Origin: CAYSPO01 sp964432945
Lineage (GTDB): Bacteria; Bacillota; Clostridia; Tissierellales; Peptoniphilaceae
Length of the DNA: 60,361 bases
Assembly: GCA_964432945.1 (NCBI GenBank)
Contig: CAYSPO010000003.1
Span: forward strand, 1 to 60,361
Direction: 5' to 3'
The stretch's first letter is position 1. Every line of letters starts with the position of its first letter. Shown here in pieces: positions 51,835 through 60,060 of the stretch. The position numbers and the translations under genes were made by a program. The notes under the pieces are model-generated. The model had not been told where the DNA came from. It ran no database searches and worked only from the letters and a program-made list of their open reading frames with translations.

Positions 51835-52284
51835 ATGAATATATTAGTTAGTGCTTGTCTTTTAGGTGAGAATTGTAAATATAATGCAGGGAATAACTTA
51901 AATGAAAAACTTAAAGAACTTATCCACAATCATGAAGTTTTTCCAGTTTGTCCTGAAGTTATGGGCGGCCTTTCTACACCAAGACATCCAGCAGAAATTA
52001 TAGATGGAGAAGTTATCAACAGTGAAGGTATTTCAGTAGACGAACAGTTTAAGCTGGGAGCCGAAATTGCACTTAATACTGCTTTAGAAAATAATATTGA
52101 TTTTGCTATACTTCAGTCAAGAAGCCCTTCATGTGGTCTAAAGAAGATATATGATGGAACTTTTACAGGTACTTTAATAAATGGACAAGGAATTTTTGCA
52201 AAAATCTTAATAGAAAATAAAATCAAAGTCTTTGATATTGAAGATTTAGATTTCATTGAAAATTATTTAAAAAACAATAAATAA
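51835..52284 (+). CDS. DUF523 family protein, 149 aa
   Basis: A small cytoplasmic protein with the DUF523 hallmarks: VSACLLGENCKYNAGNN (residues about 5-21, paired Cys), VCPEVMGGLSTPRHPAEI (about 40-57) and LQSRSPSCGLKKIYDG (about 97-112). The conserved Cys residues suggest metal or cluster binding. Family function is unknown; it has been linked by context to thiol chemistry. AGGAG precedes the ATG. It is a single gene transcribed away from purL and toward the glutathione genes. Confidence 0.88.
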   Translation: MNILVSACLLGENCKYNAGNNLNEKLKELIHNHEVFPVCPEVMGGLSTPRHPAEIIDGEVINSEGISVDEQFKLGAEIALNTALENNIDFAILQSRSPSCGLKKIYDGTFTGTLINGQGIFAKILIENKIKVFDIEDLDFIENYLKNNK

Positions 52285-52317
52285 AAAGCAAGGAATTTTA
52301 TTTCCTTGCTTTTTTAT
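52284..52317. terminator. Bidirectional terminator
   Basis: AAAAGCAAGGAA (52284-52295) with TTCCTTGCTTTT (52302-52313), A and T runs on the flanks. It separates the DUF523 gene and the convergent ATP-grasp gene. Confidence 0.85.
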
Positions 52318-52321
52318 ATTG

Positions 52322-53647
52322 CTATTTTTCTATTGCTAAAATATTTGGAGTAGTGTAATAGTCCCTTGCTCCTGAAATAAGTGCTGCGTTACCTATCCTT
52401 GTATATAGACCTTGAAACTGTTCTGCATATATATACATTCCCATTACAAAAGAGAAAGGAGTAATATGAAGCTTTCCTTCTTTATCATATTCTACAAAGT
52501 CTACCTTATCCATATTAAAGTAATCTTGGTAGATATAGTCATTTTGGTAAGCTTTGTCTAATATTTCTTTCCATTCTTCACGATTATGCTCTTGACCTGC
52601 ATAAACACCATCTGAAGAATAGCTATCGAATGGTTTTAGAATATATTTATCTTTATTTTCTAGAACCGTATCATAATCTTCTTGATTTTCTAAAATTTCT
52701 GTGAAAGGTATATGAGCTTCTAAGAACTTATTTTCTTCATCTGTTAAAATTTCTTTTGTCATTGGATCTCTAAAAATTTTGAAAATAAGTTTAGAGTGCA
52801 TAATTTGTGATCTAAAAGATCCTATCATTACAAAAGCATTGTTTAGGTAAGCTTCGATGAAGTCTTTTATCTCTTCATATCTTCTTATCATTTCTACTGT
52901 AACAGCTCTTCTATAAACTAAATCTAACCTAAAGTCTCCCTTATATGCTTTCCCATCTTTATAAACAACATCTCTTGGATCTACAATTTCACAATTAAAT
53001 CCTTTATCTTCAAAAGTTTTCTTAAATCTTGCAAATTCATTTGTTATTCCAAGTCCTGTAAAGTCTAAAATAGCTACATTCGGTTTGTCTACTGCTTGGT
53101 CTGCAGATTTATAAATTTCATAGGCTTTATCTACCCAAGACTCAAATAATTCAAATTGCTTTAATTGGTATTTCTCTGATAACTTTTCATGAGCTTTGCT
53201 ATCTAACATAATCTCACCGATTATATCGTCTTCATTCATTGAAGATGAGCCGTCTGTATTAAACTCACAGAAAACATAATCATCTTTACCATTATAAAAC
53301 ATATCATACCTACAAATCGGCACAGGCATATTATATCCAGGATAATGAAGAATTAAATCTTCTAGCATTTTTGGATATCTAAAAAGTTTTCTATATTCTG
53401 GACTTTCTAGGTATTTATTGGTAATTTTGTTTGTTATTACCATTAATTTACTTGCTATATCCTTGAATTCTTCCATATTATCTTCGCCGATTAACATAGC
53501 TTGATAGGTTACAGGAATAGGCTCTCCTTTATAGATAGCATCTGAATTATTTACTCTTTCAACTATGTTCTTATAGTCATTAAAGTAAAATTCTGGATCT
53601 TTTTTTATAATGCCAATATATTCATTAACTAATCTTTCATTAAACAT
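52322..53647 (-). CDS. ATP-grasp ligase, probable glutathione synthetase-like (glutathionylspermidine synthase-type fold)
   Basis: A 441-residue ATP-grasp-like protein. Recognisable features are FCEFNTDGSSSMNEDD (about 127-142, metal/ATP-binding acids similar to the EFNxDGxxS pattern of glutathionylspermidine synthase), YRRAVTVEMIRRYEE (about 266-280) and KYILKPFDSYSSDGVYAG (about 346-363). It is not a normal GshB and not the long E. coli-type fused enzyme. The ATG at 53647 starts directly after the gshA-like gene, with GAGGTG in its end. As partner of a glutamate-cysteine ligase it probably adds glycine or a similar amine to gamma-Glu-Cys; this is inference from context. Confidence 0.78.
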   Translation of the reverse strand: MFNERLVNEYIGIIKKDPEFYFNDYKNIVERVNNSDAIYKGEPIPVTYQAMLIGEDNMEEFKDIASKLMVITNKITNKYLESPEYRKLFRYPKMLEDLILHYPGYNMPVPICRYDMFYNGKDDYVFCEFNTDGSSSMNEDDIIGEIMLDSKAHEKLSEKYQLKQFELFESWVDKAYEIYKSADQAVDKPNVAILDFTGLGITNEFARFKKTFEDKGFNCEIVDPRDVVYKDGKAYKGDFRLDLVYRRAVTVEMIRRYEEIKDFIEAYLNNAFVMIGSFRSQIMHSKLIFKIFRDPMTKEILTDEENKFLEAHIPFTEILENQEDYDTVLENKDKYILKPFDSYSSDGVYAGQEHNREEWKEILDKAYQNDYIYQDYFNMDKVDFVEYDKEGKLHITPFSFVMGMYIYAEQFQGLYTRIGNAALISGARDYYTTPNILAIEK

Positions 53648-53648
53648 T

Positions 53649-54941
53649 CTACACCTCAACAATCGTTTCTCTAGCAGCAACTTCTAGACCAAAATTATCA
53701 TAGTTTATCTTAAATTTATCTCTTGGAGTTAATTCCATTTCAACCAACTCTTTTAGTGGATTTAAAAGTTTTTTCTCTCTTTCATTTAATCCTTTTTCTG
53801 CCATAGCCATTAGTTCTAAAGACCACTCATAAATAGATTTGCCTAAATATTCAGCCTCTATGCCTCTTGCTTTTGTTTTTTCTTTAGCTTCGTTTACAAG
53901 TGCATAGTTAACATCTTTGAATAATTCCTCTAGCCTATTTAAATTTTCTTCATTATAGAATAATCCCTTTATTAAGCTAACAGGTGCAAAATTTAATGGA
54001 TAAGGTAGAGAGTCCATCATTCTAAATTCCAAGTATTTTTTGAGTCTTAAATCTGGAAATACAATGGAAACAGCGTGAAAAATCTGTTCTTCTATATTTC
54101 CATCTAAATCAAAGACATCTTTAAAGGCAAGACCTTTTGTAGAACGAAGTCCTTTTTCATCATCAATAAATATTACATCTGTATCTAATATATACTCTGC
54201 ATATTTTTCATAGGAAAAATCTTTATCAAAGGCAGTTTTTACTAAGCCAGATCTTTCTGGATCAGTATTTTTCCAAATATATTGCCTAACTCCATGAAAA
54301 TCTACTGGTTTGCCTTCAAAAATATAGGCATTCTCAAATATTGTATATAAGATAGGAGATAAAGCCGAGCCTAATCTATACTTTCTTATAAAATCCTCTT
54401 GAGAATTATAATCTAATATAACTTGAACAGCTGCTGTTCCTTTCATCATATTATGAGATCTACTGCCTTTATATTTGAAATGATTATACATATAACCATA
54501 TCTTTTCTTTGGAGAAATTTTTATATCGTCTATTACTGTAACAGGGTGGTATCCGATTCCAAGTAATCTCTGATTTTTTTCTTTCAAAATAGGATTAATT
54601 TCCTCTAAAAAGATAATATATTCACTTTCTAAATCCTCTACCGATTTATTTGCGTCTATACTTACTTCAAATTGACCTGCTGGCTCTGTACTTATTGTAT
54701 AGGGCCCTTTTGTTGCACCCACTGCGAAACCCTCTTGGTAGTCAATTACCCAACCGTATTTATTAAGTGCTTCAATAGTTTTTGAAACACCATTTTTACC
54801 ATATAATGAAATGCTTTCATAAGTTCTAATATCAACAATTATATGCTCAAACTCAACTCCTACTTTGAAATCATGGATATCTTTTTCCCCTGATTTAAAG
54901 TAATCAATTATAGCTTGTTTCTTTTCCTCGTATCTATCCAT
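53649..54941 (-). CDS. gshA: Glutamate-cysteine ligase (GCS2/plant-type)
   Basis: A 430-residue member of the GCS2 family. FKVGVEFEHIIVD (about 25-37, the Glu/metal motif) and TEPAGQFEVS (about 84-93, cation-binding E and Q) are intact, as are YMYNHFKYKGSRSHNMMKGT (about 150-169) and LEFRMMDSLPYPLNFAP near 311. It would join Glu and Cys using ATP, the first step of glutathione or a related thiol. The start is supported by GGAG upstream. It lies immediately in front of the ATP-grasp gene (2 nt before its ATG), so the two form an operon. Confidence 0.9.
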   Translation of the reverse strand: MDRYEEKKQAIIDYFKSGEKDIHDFKVGVEFEHIIVDIRTYESISLYGKNGVSKTIEALNKYGWVIDYQEGFAVGATKGPYTISTEPAGQFEVSIDANKSVEDLESEYIIFLEEINPILKEKNQRLLGIGYHPVTVIDDIKISPKKRYGYMYNHFKYKGSRSHNMMKGTAAVQVILDYNSQEDFIRKYRLGSALSPILYTIFENAYIFEGKPVDFHGVRQYIWKNTDPERSGLVKTAFDKDFSYEKYAEYILDTDVIFIDDEKGLRSTKGLAFKDVFDLDGNIEEQIFHAVSIVFPDLRLKKYLEFRMMDSLPYPLNFAPVSLIKGLFYNEENLNRLEELFKDVNYALVNEAKEKTKARGIEAEYLGKSIYEWSLELMAMAEKGLNEREKKLLNPLKELVEMELTPRDKFKINYDNFGLEVAARETIVEV

Positions 54942-55018
54942 AGGCTCTCCAACAACTCCCTTATATAATCAACTACTAATATACCCTAAAAATTAGTAAT
55001 CAAGCACTTTCTGTACTT

Positions 55019-55046
55019 AGAAAAAGAACCTCCAAAGGAGGCTCTT
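55019..55046 (-). terminator. Terminator of the purC operon
   Basis: GAACCTCC (55026-55033) with GGAGGCTC (55037-55044), T run (TTTTTC) on the minus strand, about 25 nt past the nitroreductase stop. Confidence 0.75.
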
Positions 55047-55068
55047 AGTAAATTAAATTTTAAAATTA

Positions 55069-55578
55069 TTAGATAAATCTGATTTCTTCATTTCTAGGAT
55101 TTTCTTTAGGAACTTCATCTGCAAATCCTACCACCATACCCGCATAAACTATATGGTCTTGTGGAATATTTATTTCTCTTAAAAACTCAATATATTCATC
55201 TGATTTAGCTTCCTTGAATTGATTAATCCAACAAGATCCAAGTCCAAAATAAGTAGAAGCTAAGTAAATATGATCTAGAGCTATAGCTGTATCTTGTATA
55301 CCTAGAGTTTCATTTACTTTAGGTGCACTTACAAGAATAATACAAGGAGCTCCAAAGAAATTGTAACCTTCTATAGTATATTCCCTAGCTAGAATACCTT
55401 CTAGTTTTTTAATAAGTTTTTCGTTTTGTATTATAGTGAATATACGATTTTGTTTATTCATAGCTGTTGGAGATTGTATAGCTATATTTACCATTTTTTC
55501 TAATAGTTTTTTGTCTATTTTTTTGTCTGTAAATTTTCTATATGATCTTCTATTTTCAACTACTTCTAAAAAATCCAT
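55069..55578 (-). CDS. Nitroreductase-family protein, 169 aa
   Basis: A small flavin enzyme of the nitroreductase family. The FMN contacts are VVENRRSYRKF (about residues 6-16), AIQSPTAMNKQNR (about 33-45) and the Gly-rich YFGLGSCWINQFKEA region (about 115-129). It likely reduces quinones or nitro compounds with NAD(P)H. The length is at the short end for the family. It begins 5 nt after purC with a weak binding site, suggesting co-transcription; the link to purine synthesis is probably only positional. Confidence 0.88.
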   Translation of the reverse strand: MDFLEVVENRRSYRKFTDKKIDKKLLEKMVNIAIQSPTAMNKQNRIFTIIQNEKLIKKLEGILAREYTIEGYNFFGAPCIILVSAPKVNETLGIQDTAIALDHIYLASTYFGLGSCWINQFKEAKSDEYIEFLREINIPQDHIVYAGMVVGFADEVPKENPRNEEIRFI

Positions 55579-55583
55579 ATTTA

Positions 55584-56264
55584 TTATCCTAGAATTAACT
55601 CAGGTAGTTTAAGTGGTTCTATATATTCGTTTCCTCTATAAACTCTCATATTTCCACCAGAAACTTCATCTATAAGCATTATATTTCCATCTTCATCTTT
55701 TCCGAATTCTAGTTTGATGTCATAAAGATCTAGTCCTTTTTCAGCTAAGATATCTTTAATTTCATCAGAGATTTTTCTAGTTAGAGAATATAGAGTTTCT
55801 GCTTCTTCTTGTGTTGTAACTCCAAGCATAACTAAGGCTTCTTTAGAAATTGGAGGATCTCCAGCAGCGTCATCTTTAACTGTAATTTCTACAAATCCAT
55901 CTAAGTCAATTCCTTCTTCAGTGAATTTAGAGTATCTTCTGTAAAATGATCCTACTGCTTTATATCTACAAATACATTCTAATCCTGCACCAAATGTATG
56001 AGCTTTTTTAACTTCCATTGTGTTTTCATCAAGGTCCGCACCTATATAATGAGTTGCAATTCCCATATCTCTAAATCTTTCAAAGAAATATTTTGTTAAA
56101 GATAAACCAGCATGACCAGATCCTTCAATAGATAAACCAACTTCGTTAGCTCCTGGATCAAATACCCCATCTTTACCTGTTACATCATCTTTAAATTTTA
56201 ACATTAAGTTAGAATTATCTAATTCATAAACATCTTTAGTCTTACCAGTAACAATTTTCTTCAT
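55584..56264 (-). CDS. purC: SAICAR synthase (phosphoribosylaminoimidazole-succinocarboxamide synthase)
   Basis: A 226-residue purine biosynthesis enzyme that joins aspartate to CAIR using ATP. The start GKTKDVYELDNSNLMLKFKD is the PurC ATP-binding region, and the family signature near the C terminus is YDIKLEFGKDEDGNIMLIDE (about 182-201), followed by EVSGGNMRVYR-type residues. Length is a little shorter than the usual 235-240. GGGGTG is upstream. No other pur gene is adjacent; purL is 4 kb away on the same strand. Confidence 0.95.
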   Translation of the reverse strand: MKKIVTGKTKDVYELDNSNLMLKFKDDVTGKDGVFDPGANEVGLSIEGSGHAGLSLTKYFFERFRDMGIATHYIGADLDENTMEVKKAHTFGAGLECICRYKAVGSFYRRYSKFTEEGIDLDGFVEITVKDDAAGDPPISKEALVMLGVTTQEEAETLYSLTRKISDEIKDILAEKGLDLYDIKLEFGKDEDGNIMLIDEVSGGNMRVYRGNEYIEPLKLPELILG

Positions 56265-56289
56265 TTTTTACACCCCTATATTATTCTAA

Positions 56290-56571
56290 TTAATCTAATC
56301 TTCTAGTTCTTAAACTAGACCTGTGTGTCTTATAAGCTAGGTCAGAATCTATCTTAACTAAAGTTCCCAGTTCTTTTTTACAAAAAGGACATATAAGTTT
56401 TTCTGAAACTATTGGAAATTCAGCTTCTTTAATTCTTGATACCCATATTCTAAGCAGGGTTCCTTTTCCTATCTTTCTATATTTTATAATATTTTTTTTA
56501 CAAAATCCACATGATATCATCATATCAAATGCTTTTTTTGTTTTTTTATAGTAAGGATTTTTATATCTCAT
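56290..56571 (-). CDS. Zinc-ribbon-like basic protein, 93 aa
   Basis: A very basic small protein with two Cys pairs, CGFC (about residues 21-24) and CPFC (about 61-64), spaced like a zinc ribbon, and a Lys/Arg-rich body (IRYRKIGKGTLLRIWVSRI-like region between them). I recognise no named family. It may bind nucleic acid. It is 25 nt upstream of purC on the same strand and could be its operon partner. GGGGGTAACGG is the only binding-site candidate before the ATG, which is modest. Confidence 0.65.
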   Translation of the reverse strand: MRYKNPYYKKTKKAFDMMISCGFCKKNIIKYRKIGKGTLLRIWVSRIKEAEFPIVSEKLICPFCKKELGTLVKIDSDLAYKTHRSSLRTRRLD

Positions 56572-56777
56572 CCGTTACCCCCGTATACTTTAGTATACCA
56601 CTAAAAATACATTATATAACATATTTGACATTGAATATATATTATAAAGATTATTGACTATAAAGATATATTAATTCTTTTTATTTAATAGTCTCTTTGT
56701 TATACTTATTATATTAGATTAAATTTTAACAAAATTAATCTACATTTATTTTGAGAATAACTCATTAAGGAGGCAAT

Positions 56778-57761
56778 ATGAACAATAAAAGATGGATGGC
56801 GCTAGCTTTAGGTGCTATAATTCTTGTCCTATCTTGGTTTGCTCCAAGGATTGATAACGAAGAAGAACTAATAGGTAAATACGGTAAAAATTATAATCCA
56901 TTAGTAAGTTTACTAGATGACAGTCCAAGAATAGAAGAAGTTATCCAAGGCTCTGACTCTTCAAATAGAATTGCAGTAGCAGAACTTTCGGGGACAATTA
57001 TGACTAATGGCGTTTATGGACCTGGTTATACCCATGAAGATTTCTTGGAAAATTTAAGAGATATTTCTGAAGATGAAAGTATTAAAGGTTTACTTTTAGT
57101 AGTAAATTCTCCAGGTGGAGGCGTTTTTGAATCAGAAGAAATTAGAAAAGAATTAGTAAATATTCAACAAAGAATGCCTATATATGTTTCTATGAGAAAT
57201 ATGGCTGCTTCAGGAGGATATTATATTTCAGCTGGTAGAGATAAAATCTATGCTTATGATGATACTATAACTGGCTCTATCGGTGTTATATACTCTGGTT
57301 TAGATTTAGAAGGACTTTACAATAAATTTGGTATAAAACAAATTGAATATACTTCTGGTAAACAAAAAAGAGGAAATCATAATGACGAAGAAACTCAAAA
57401 AATCTTCCAAGCTTTTGTAGACGAAACTTACGGCAGGTTTATTGATATAGTTGCTGAAGGTAGAGATATGGATATAGCTAAACTAAAGAAATTAGCTGAT
57501 GGTAGAATTTACACTGCTAATCAAGCAGTAGAAAATGGTCTTATTGATGAAATTGGAACTCAAGAAGAAGCACTAGCTGCCTTAATAGAAGAAACAGCTT
57601 TAACTGATCCTGAAGTTTTCCACTATGTTTATCCTATGAAAACCTCTCTTCCAAGTTTTTTAACTATGTCATCTAAAACTGAACTTGATGACATTAAAGA
57701 ACTTTTAACAAATCCTAAAGTTACTAGCCCTAGAGCTTTATACCTCTATGGGGGTGAATAA
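56778..57761 (+). CDS. sppA: Signal peptide peptidase SppA (36 kDa type)
   Basis: A 327-residue membrane-anchored Ser-Lys protease that degrades cleaved signal peptides. An N-terminal hydrophobic segment (residues 7-23, MALALGAIILVLSWFAP) anchors it. The nucleophile Ser145 is in NMAASGGYYIS, the general base Lys197 is in TSGKQKRGN, and NSPGGGVFESEEI and TGSIGVIYSG are conserved family parts. It acts outside the membrane. AAGGAGG precedes the ATG. The stop is directly followed by the RDD gene start, so they form an operon. Confidence 0.94.
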   Translation: MNNKRWMALALGAIILVLSWFAPRIDNEEELIGKYGKNYNPLVSLLDDSPRIEEVIQGSDSSNRIAVAELSGTIMTNGVYGPGYTHEDFLENLRDISEDESIKGLLLVVNSPGGGVFESEEIRKELVNIQQRMPIYVSMRNMAASGGYYISAGRDKIYAYDDTITGSIGVIYSGLDLEGLYNKFGIKQIEYTSGKQKRGNHNDEETQKIFQAFVDETYGRFIDIVAEGRDMDIAKLKKLADGRIYTANQAVENGLIDEIGTQEEALAALIEETALTDPEVFHYVYPMKTSLPSFLTMSSKTELDDIKELLTNPKVTSPRALYLYGGE

Positions 57762-58370
57762 ATGAATAAGGATACTGAAAAATTATATTTAACTAAAGAA
57801 GAATTTTTGGAAAATCCTATAATAAGAGAAGTTGATAAAGATAACAATATAAAAAATAAAAGAATTCGCTTTACTAAAGATGAAAAACAAAAAGAAAATA
57901 AAGCAGAGGAAGAAATCACAAGTAAAAAAGCATTCTTTCCAAAAGAACTTGCCGCAGGTTTTTGGATAAGATTTTTTGCCTTTACATTTGACTCTTTAAT
58001 TGCAGGAGCAATAGTTAAAATAATACTTGGCTTTGCAAACTTAGATTTAAGTCCTAAATCCACTGCTTTGATAACTAGTATTATTATTAGTCTATACTTT
58101 ACGATTACAAATCTTATCAATAACGGACAATCCCTTGGTAAGATGTTATTTGGATTAAGGGTGGTAAGACTTGATGGCAAAAAACTTGATTTTACTACTA
58201 TCTTTATAAGAGAATTTGTTGGAAGATTTATTCATAGCTATTCTATATTGAGCCTATTATATGTTATAACTGCTTTTACAGAATACAAGCAAAATTTATC
58301 TGATTTATTTGCAGATACCAGTGTTATACAAATAAGTAAAGAAGAAATTTATGAAGGTTTAATTAATTAA
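57762..58370 (+). CDS. RDD-family membrane protein, 202 aa
   Basis: A membrane protein of the RDD family (Arg and two Asp in the helices). The first 70 residues are charged and cytoplasmic; GFWIRFFAFTFDSLIAGAIV (about 65-84) has the Arg and Asp of helix 1, and GQSLGKMLFGLRVVRLDG (about 123-140) is the family loop. The ATG is next to the sppA stop. Function is unknown, with suggested roles in transport or ion homeostasis; pairing with sppA is common in Firmicutes. Confidence 0.88.
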   Translation: MNKDTEKLYLTKEEFLENPIIREVDKDNNIKNKRIRFTKDEKQKENKAEEEITSKKAFFPKELAAGFWIRFFAFTFDSLIAGAIVKIILGFANLDLSPKSTALITSIIISLYFTITNLINNGQSLGKMLFGLRVVRLDGKKLDFTTIFIREFVGRFIHSYSILSLLYVITAFTEYKQNLSDLFADTSVIQISKEEIYEGLIN

Positions 58371-58373
58371 TAA

Positions 58374-58410
58374 AAAAGTAGTCTATTTATATAAATAGGC
58401 TACTTTTATT
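58374..58410 (+). terminator. Terminator of the sppA operon
   Basis: Long stem AAAAGTAGTCTATTTAT with ATAAATAGGCTACTTTT (58374-58407), followed by T-rich sequence on the + strand. Confidence 0.85.
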
Positions 58411-58496
58411 AATATATTTTGGAGACAAAAAATTATTTTGTATATTATTACAAATCATCATCAAATATCAACAGTTTCAAGAAAATAATAGAATAA

Positions 58497-58535
58497 AAAA
58501 TCTGCTAGAAAATCTCTTTTCTAGCAGATTATGTT
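58497..58535 (-). terminator. Terminator of pta
   Basis: Perfect 14-bp stem AATCTGCTAGAAAA (58499-58512) with TTTTCTAGCAGATT (58517-58530), T run on the minus strand, 7 nt past the pta stop. Confidence 0.9.
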
Positions 58536-58536
58536 T

Positions 58537-59514
58537 TTATTTTTGACTTTGAGCTTGTAAACCAGTAAGAATTGAAAGTTTATATACATCTTCTTCATCA
58601 CAGCCTCTTGATAAATCAGCGATTGGAGCTGCTAATCCTTGAAGGATTGGACCAATGGCCTTATATCCTCCAAGCCTTTGACCTATTTTATATCCTATAT
58701 TTCCTGATTGTAAGTCCGGGAATACAAATACATTAGCTTTTCCTGCCACAGTTGAATTAGGAGCTTTAAGATTAGCTACATTTTGGGAAATAGCAGCATC
58801 AAACTGAAGTTCCCCATCAATACATAAGTCTGGATATTTTTCTTTCGCTATTTCTAAAGCCTCTGTAACTAAGTCTACTTCTTTAGATTTAGCAGATCCT
58901 TTAGTTGAAAAACTTAACATAGCTATTTTAGGATCAATACCAAATAATTTAGCTGTTTCCGCTGATTGGTAAGCAACTTCTGCTAGACCATTTGCATCAT
59001 GATTAATATTAATTGCTATATCAGCAAAAATATATCTTTCATCATTTGGTCCCAGCATAAGCATAGCCCCAGAAATCCTAGAATTCCCTGCTTTTGTTTT
59101 AATAATTTGTAAAGCAGGTCTAATAGTATCTCCCGTAGAATACACTGCTCCTGCTACCATAGCATCAGCCATTCCCAATTTAATCATCATGGTACCAAAG
59201 TAAGTTGGAGATTTAAGAAGTTTTACTGCATCTTCTCTAGTATTTTTGCCTTTTCTAATTTCAACAAAGGAATCTATCATCTCATCCATTTTTTCTGAAT
59301 TCAAAATATCAATTATTTCTAAACCATCAATATTTATTGAGTTTTCACTAGCTATATTATTAATTTCTTCTGGATTTCCTAGAAGTATTCCATGAATTTT
59401 CCCAGCTTTTACTAACTTAGAACTAGCTTTCAAAATTCTAAGATCCATAGCTTCAGGATAAATAATTCTTGGTTTACTAAATAGCTTTTCTTCTAATTCA
59501 TCAAATAAGGTCAT
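58537..59514 (-). CDS. pta: Phosphate acetyltransferase
   Basis: A 325-residue enzyme interconverting acetyl-CoA and acetyl phosphate, the key step to acetate and ATP in fermentation. The typical motifs include PEAMDLRILKASSKLVKAG near the N terminus, ADAMVAGAVYSTGDTIRPAL (about 116-135) and the C-terminal signature with SNIGYKIGQRLGGYKAIGPI-like residues (here SGNIGYKIGQRLGGYKAIGP). No ackA gene is next to it within the window. AAGGAGG is before the ATG. It is 9 nt after the DUF4446 gene and could be co-transcribed with it. Confidence 0.95.
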   Translation of the reverse strand: MTLFDELEEKLFSKPRIIYPEAMDLRILKASSKLVKAGKIHGILLGNPEEINNIASENSINIDGLEIIDILNSEKMDEMIDSFVEIRKGKNTREDAVKLLKSPTYFGTMMIKLGMADAMVAGAVYSTGDTIRPALQIIKTKAGNSRISGAMLMLGPNDERYIFADIAININHDANGLAEVAYQSAETAKLFGIDPKIAMLSFSTKGSAKSKEVDLVTEALEIAKEKYPDLCIDGELQFDAAISQNVANLKAPNSTVAGKANVFVFPDLQSGNIGYKIGQRLGGYKAIGPILQGLAAPIADLSRGCDEEDVYKLSILTGLQAQSQK

Positions 59515-59523
59515 AAAGCCTCC

Positions 59524-60060
59524 TTAGTTATTTGTTTTTAAAGCTCTTCCTAAAGCAAGCTCTTCTTCAATGGAAATTTCTTGAAGTGCTCTAGCATTTT
59601 TTACCTCTTTTGCATAGGTTATAGTATTATCACTTCCATATATACTAGTTAAAATTACGCCTGAAAAACTTTCATCTAGTAAGACAATAGTAAAGGAAAG
59701 TTCATTAGTAGAATAATCAAAAGCATTATATCTGTGAAATCCTATATTTTGTATAGAGTGAGTTGTCCTTCTATCAAGTTCTTTAATACTTTCTAGAATA
59801 ACTGCCTCTCTTTTATCAATATCCTCTGCTAATTCTAATAATCTATTTGCTTGAAGATCTATATCTTTCCCATGAGTTACAACTAAACTTTCCATATCTA
59901 GTTCTCCGTAACCCCTTAGAAGCTTATTATATCTTCTATTCATTCTTTGTATTCTTCTGTTCATTTGTGAAATGATCATATAAGCTAAAACCATAAATAC
60001 TATTAAAACTAATAGTAAAATTAGGTTTAAAGTCTGTAAAACATTAAAAAAACCTTGCAT
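59524..60060 (-). CDS. DUF4446 family membrane-anchored protein, 178 aa
   Basis: One membrane helix near the N terminus (residues about 10-32, TLNLILLLVLIVFMVLAYMI) followed by a coiled coil (about 35-100) and the DUF4446 domain with HSIQNIGFHRYNAFDYSTNE (about 117-136), ELSFTIVLLDESFSGVILTS and YAKEVKNARAL. Function is unknown; the family is common in Firmicutes. The start overlaps the stop of the aminotransferase gene (TAATG), and pta follows 9 nt later, so the three are probably one operon. Confidence 0.85.
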   Translation of the reverse strand: MQGFFNVLQTLNLILLLVLIVFMVLAYMIISQMNRRIQRMNRRYNKLLRGYGELDMESLVVTHGKDIDLQANRLLELAEDIDKREAVILESIKELDRRTTHSIQNIGFHRYNAFDYSTNELSFTIVLLDESFSGVILTSIYGSDNTITYAKEVKNARALQEISIEEELALGRALKTNN

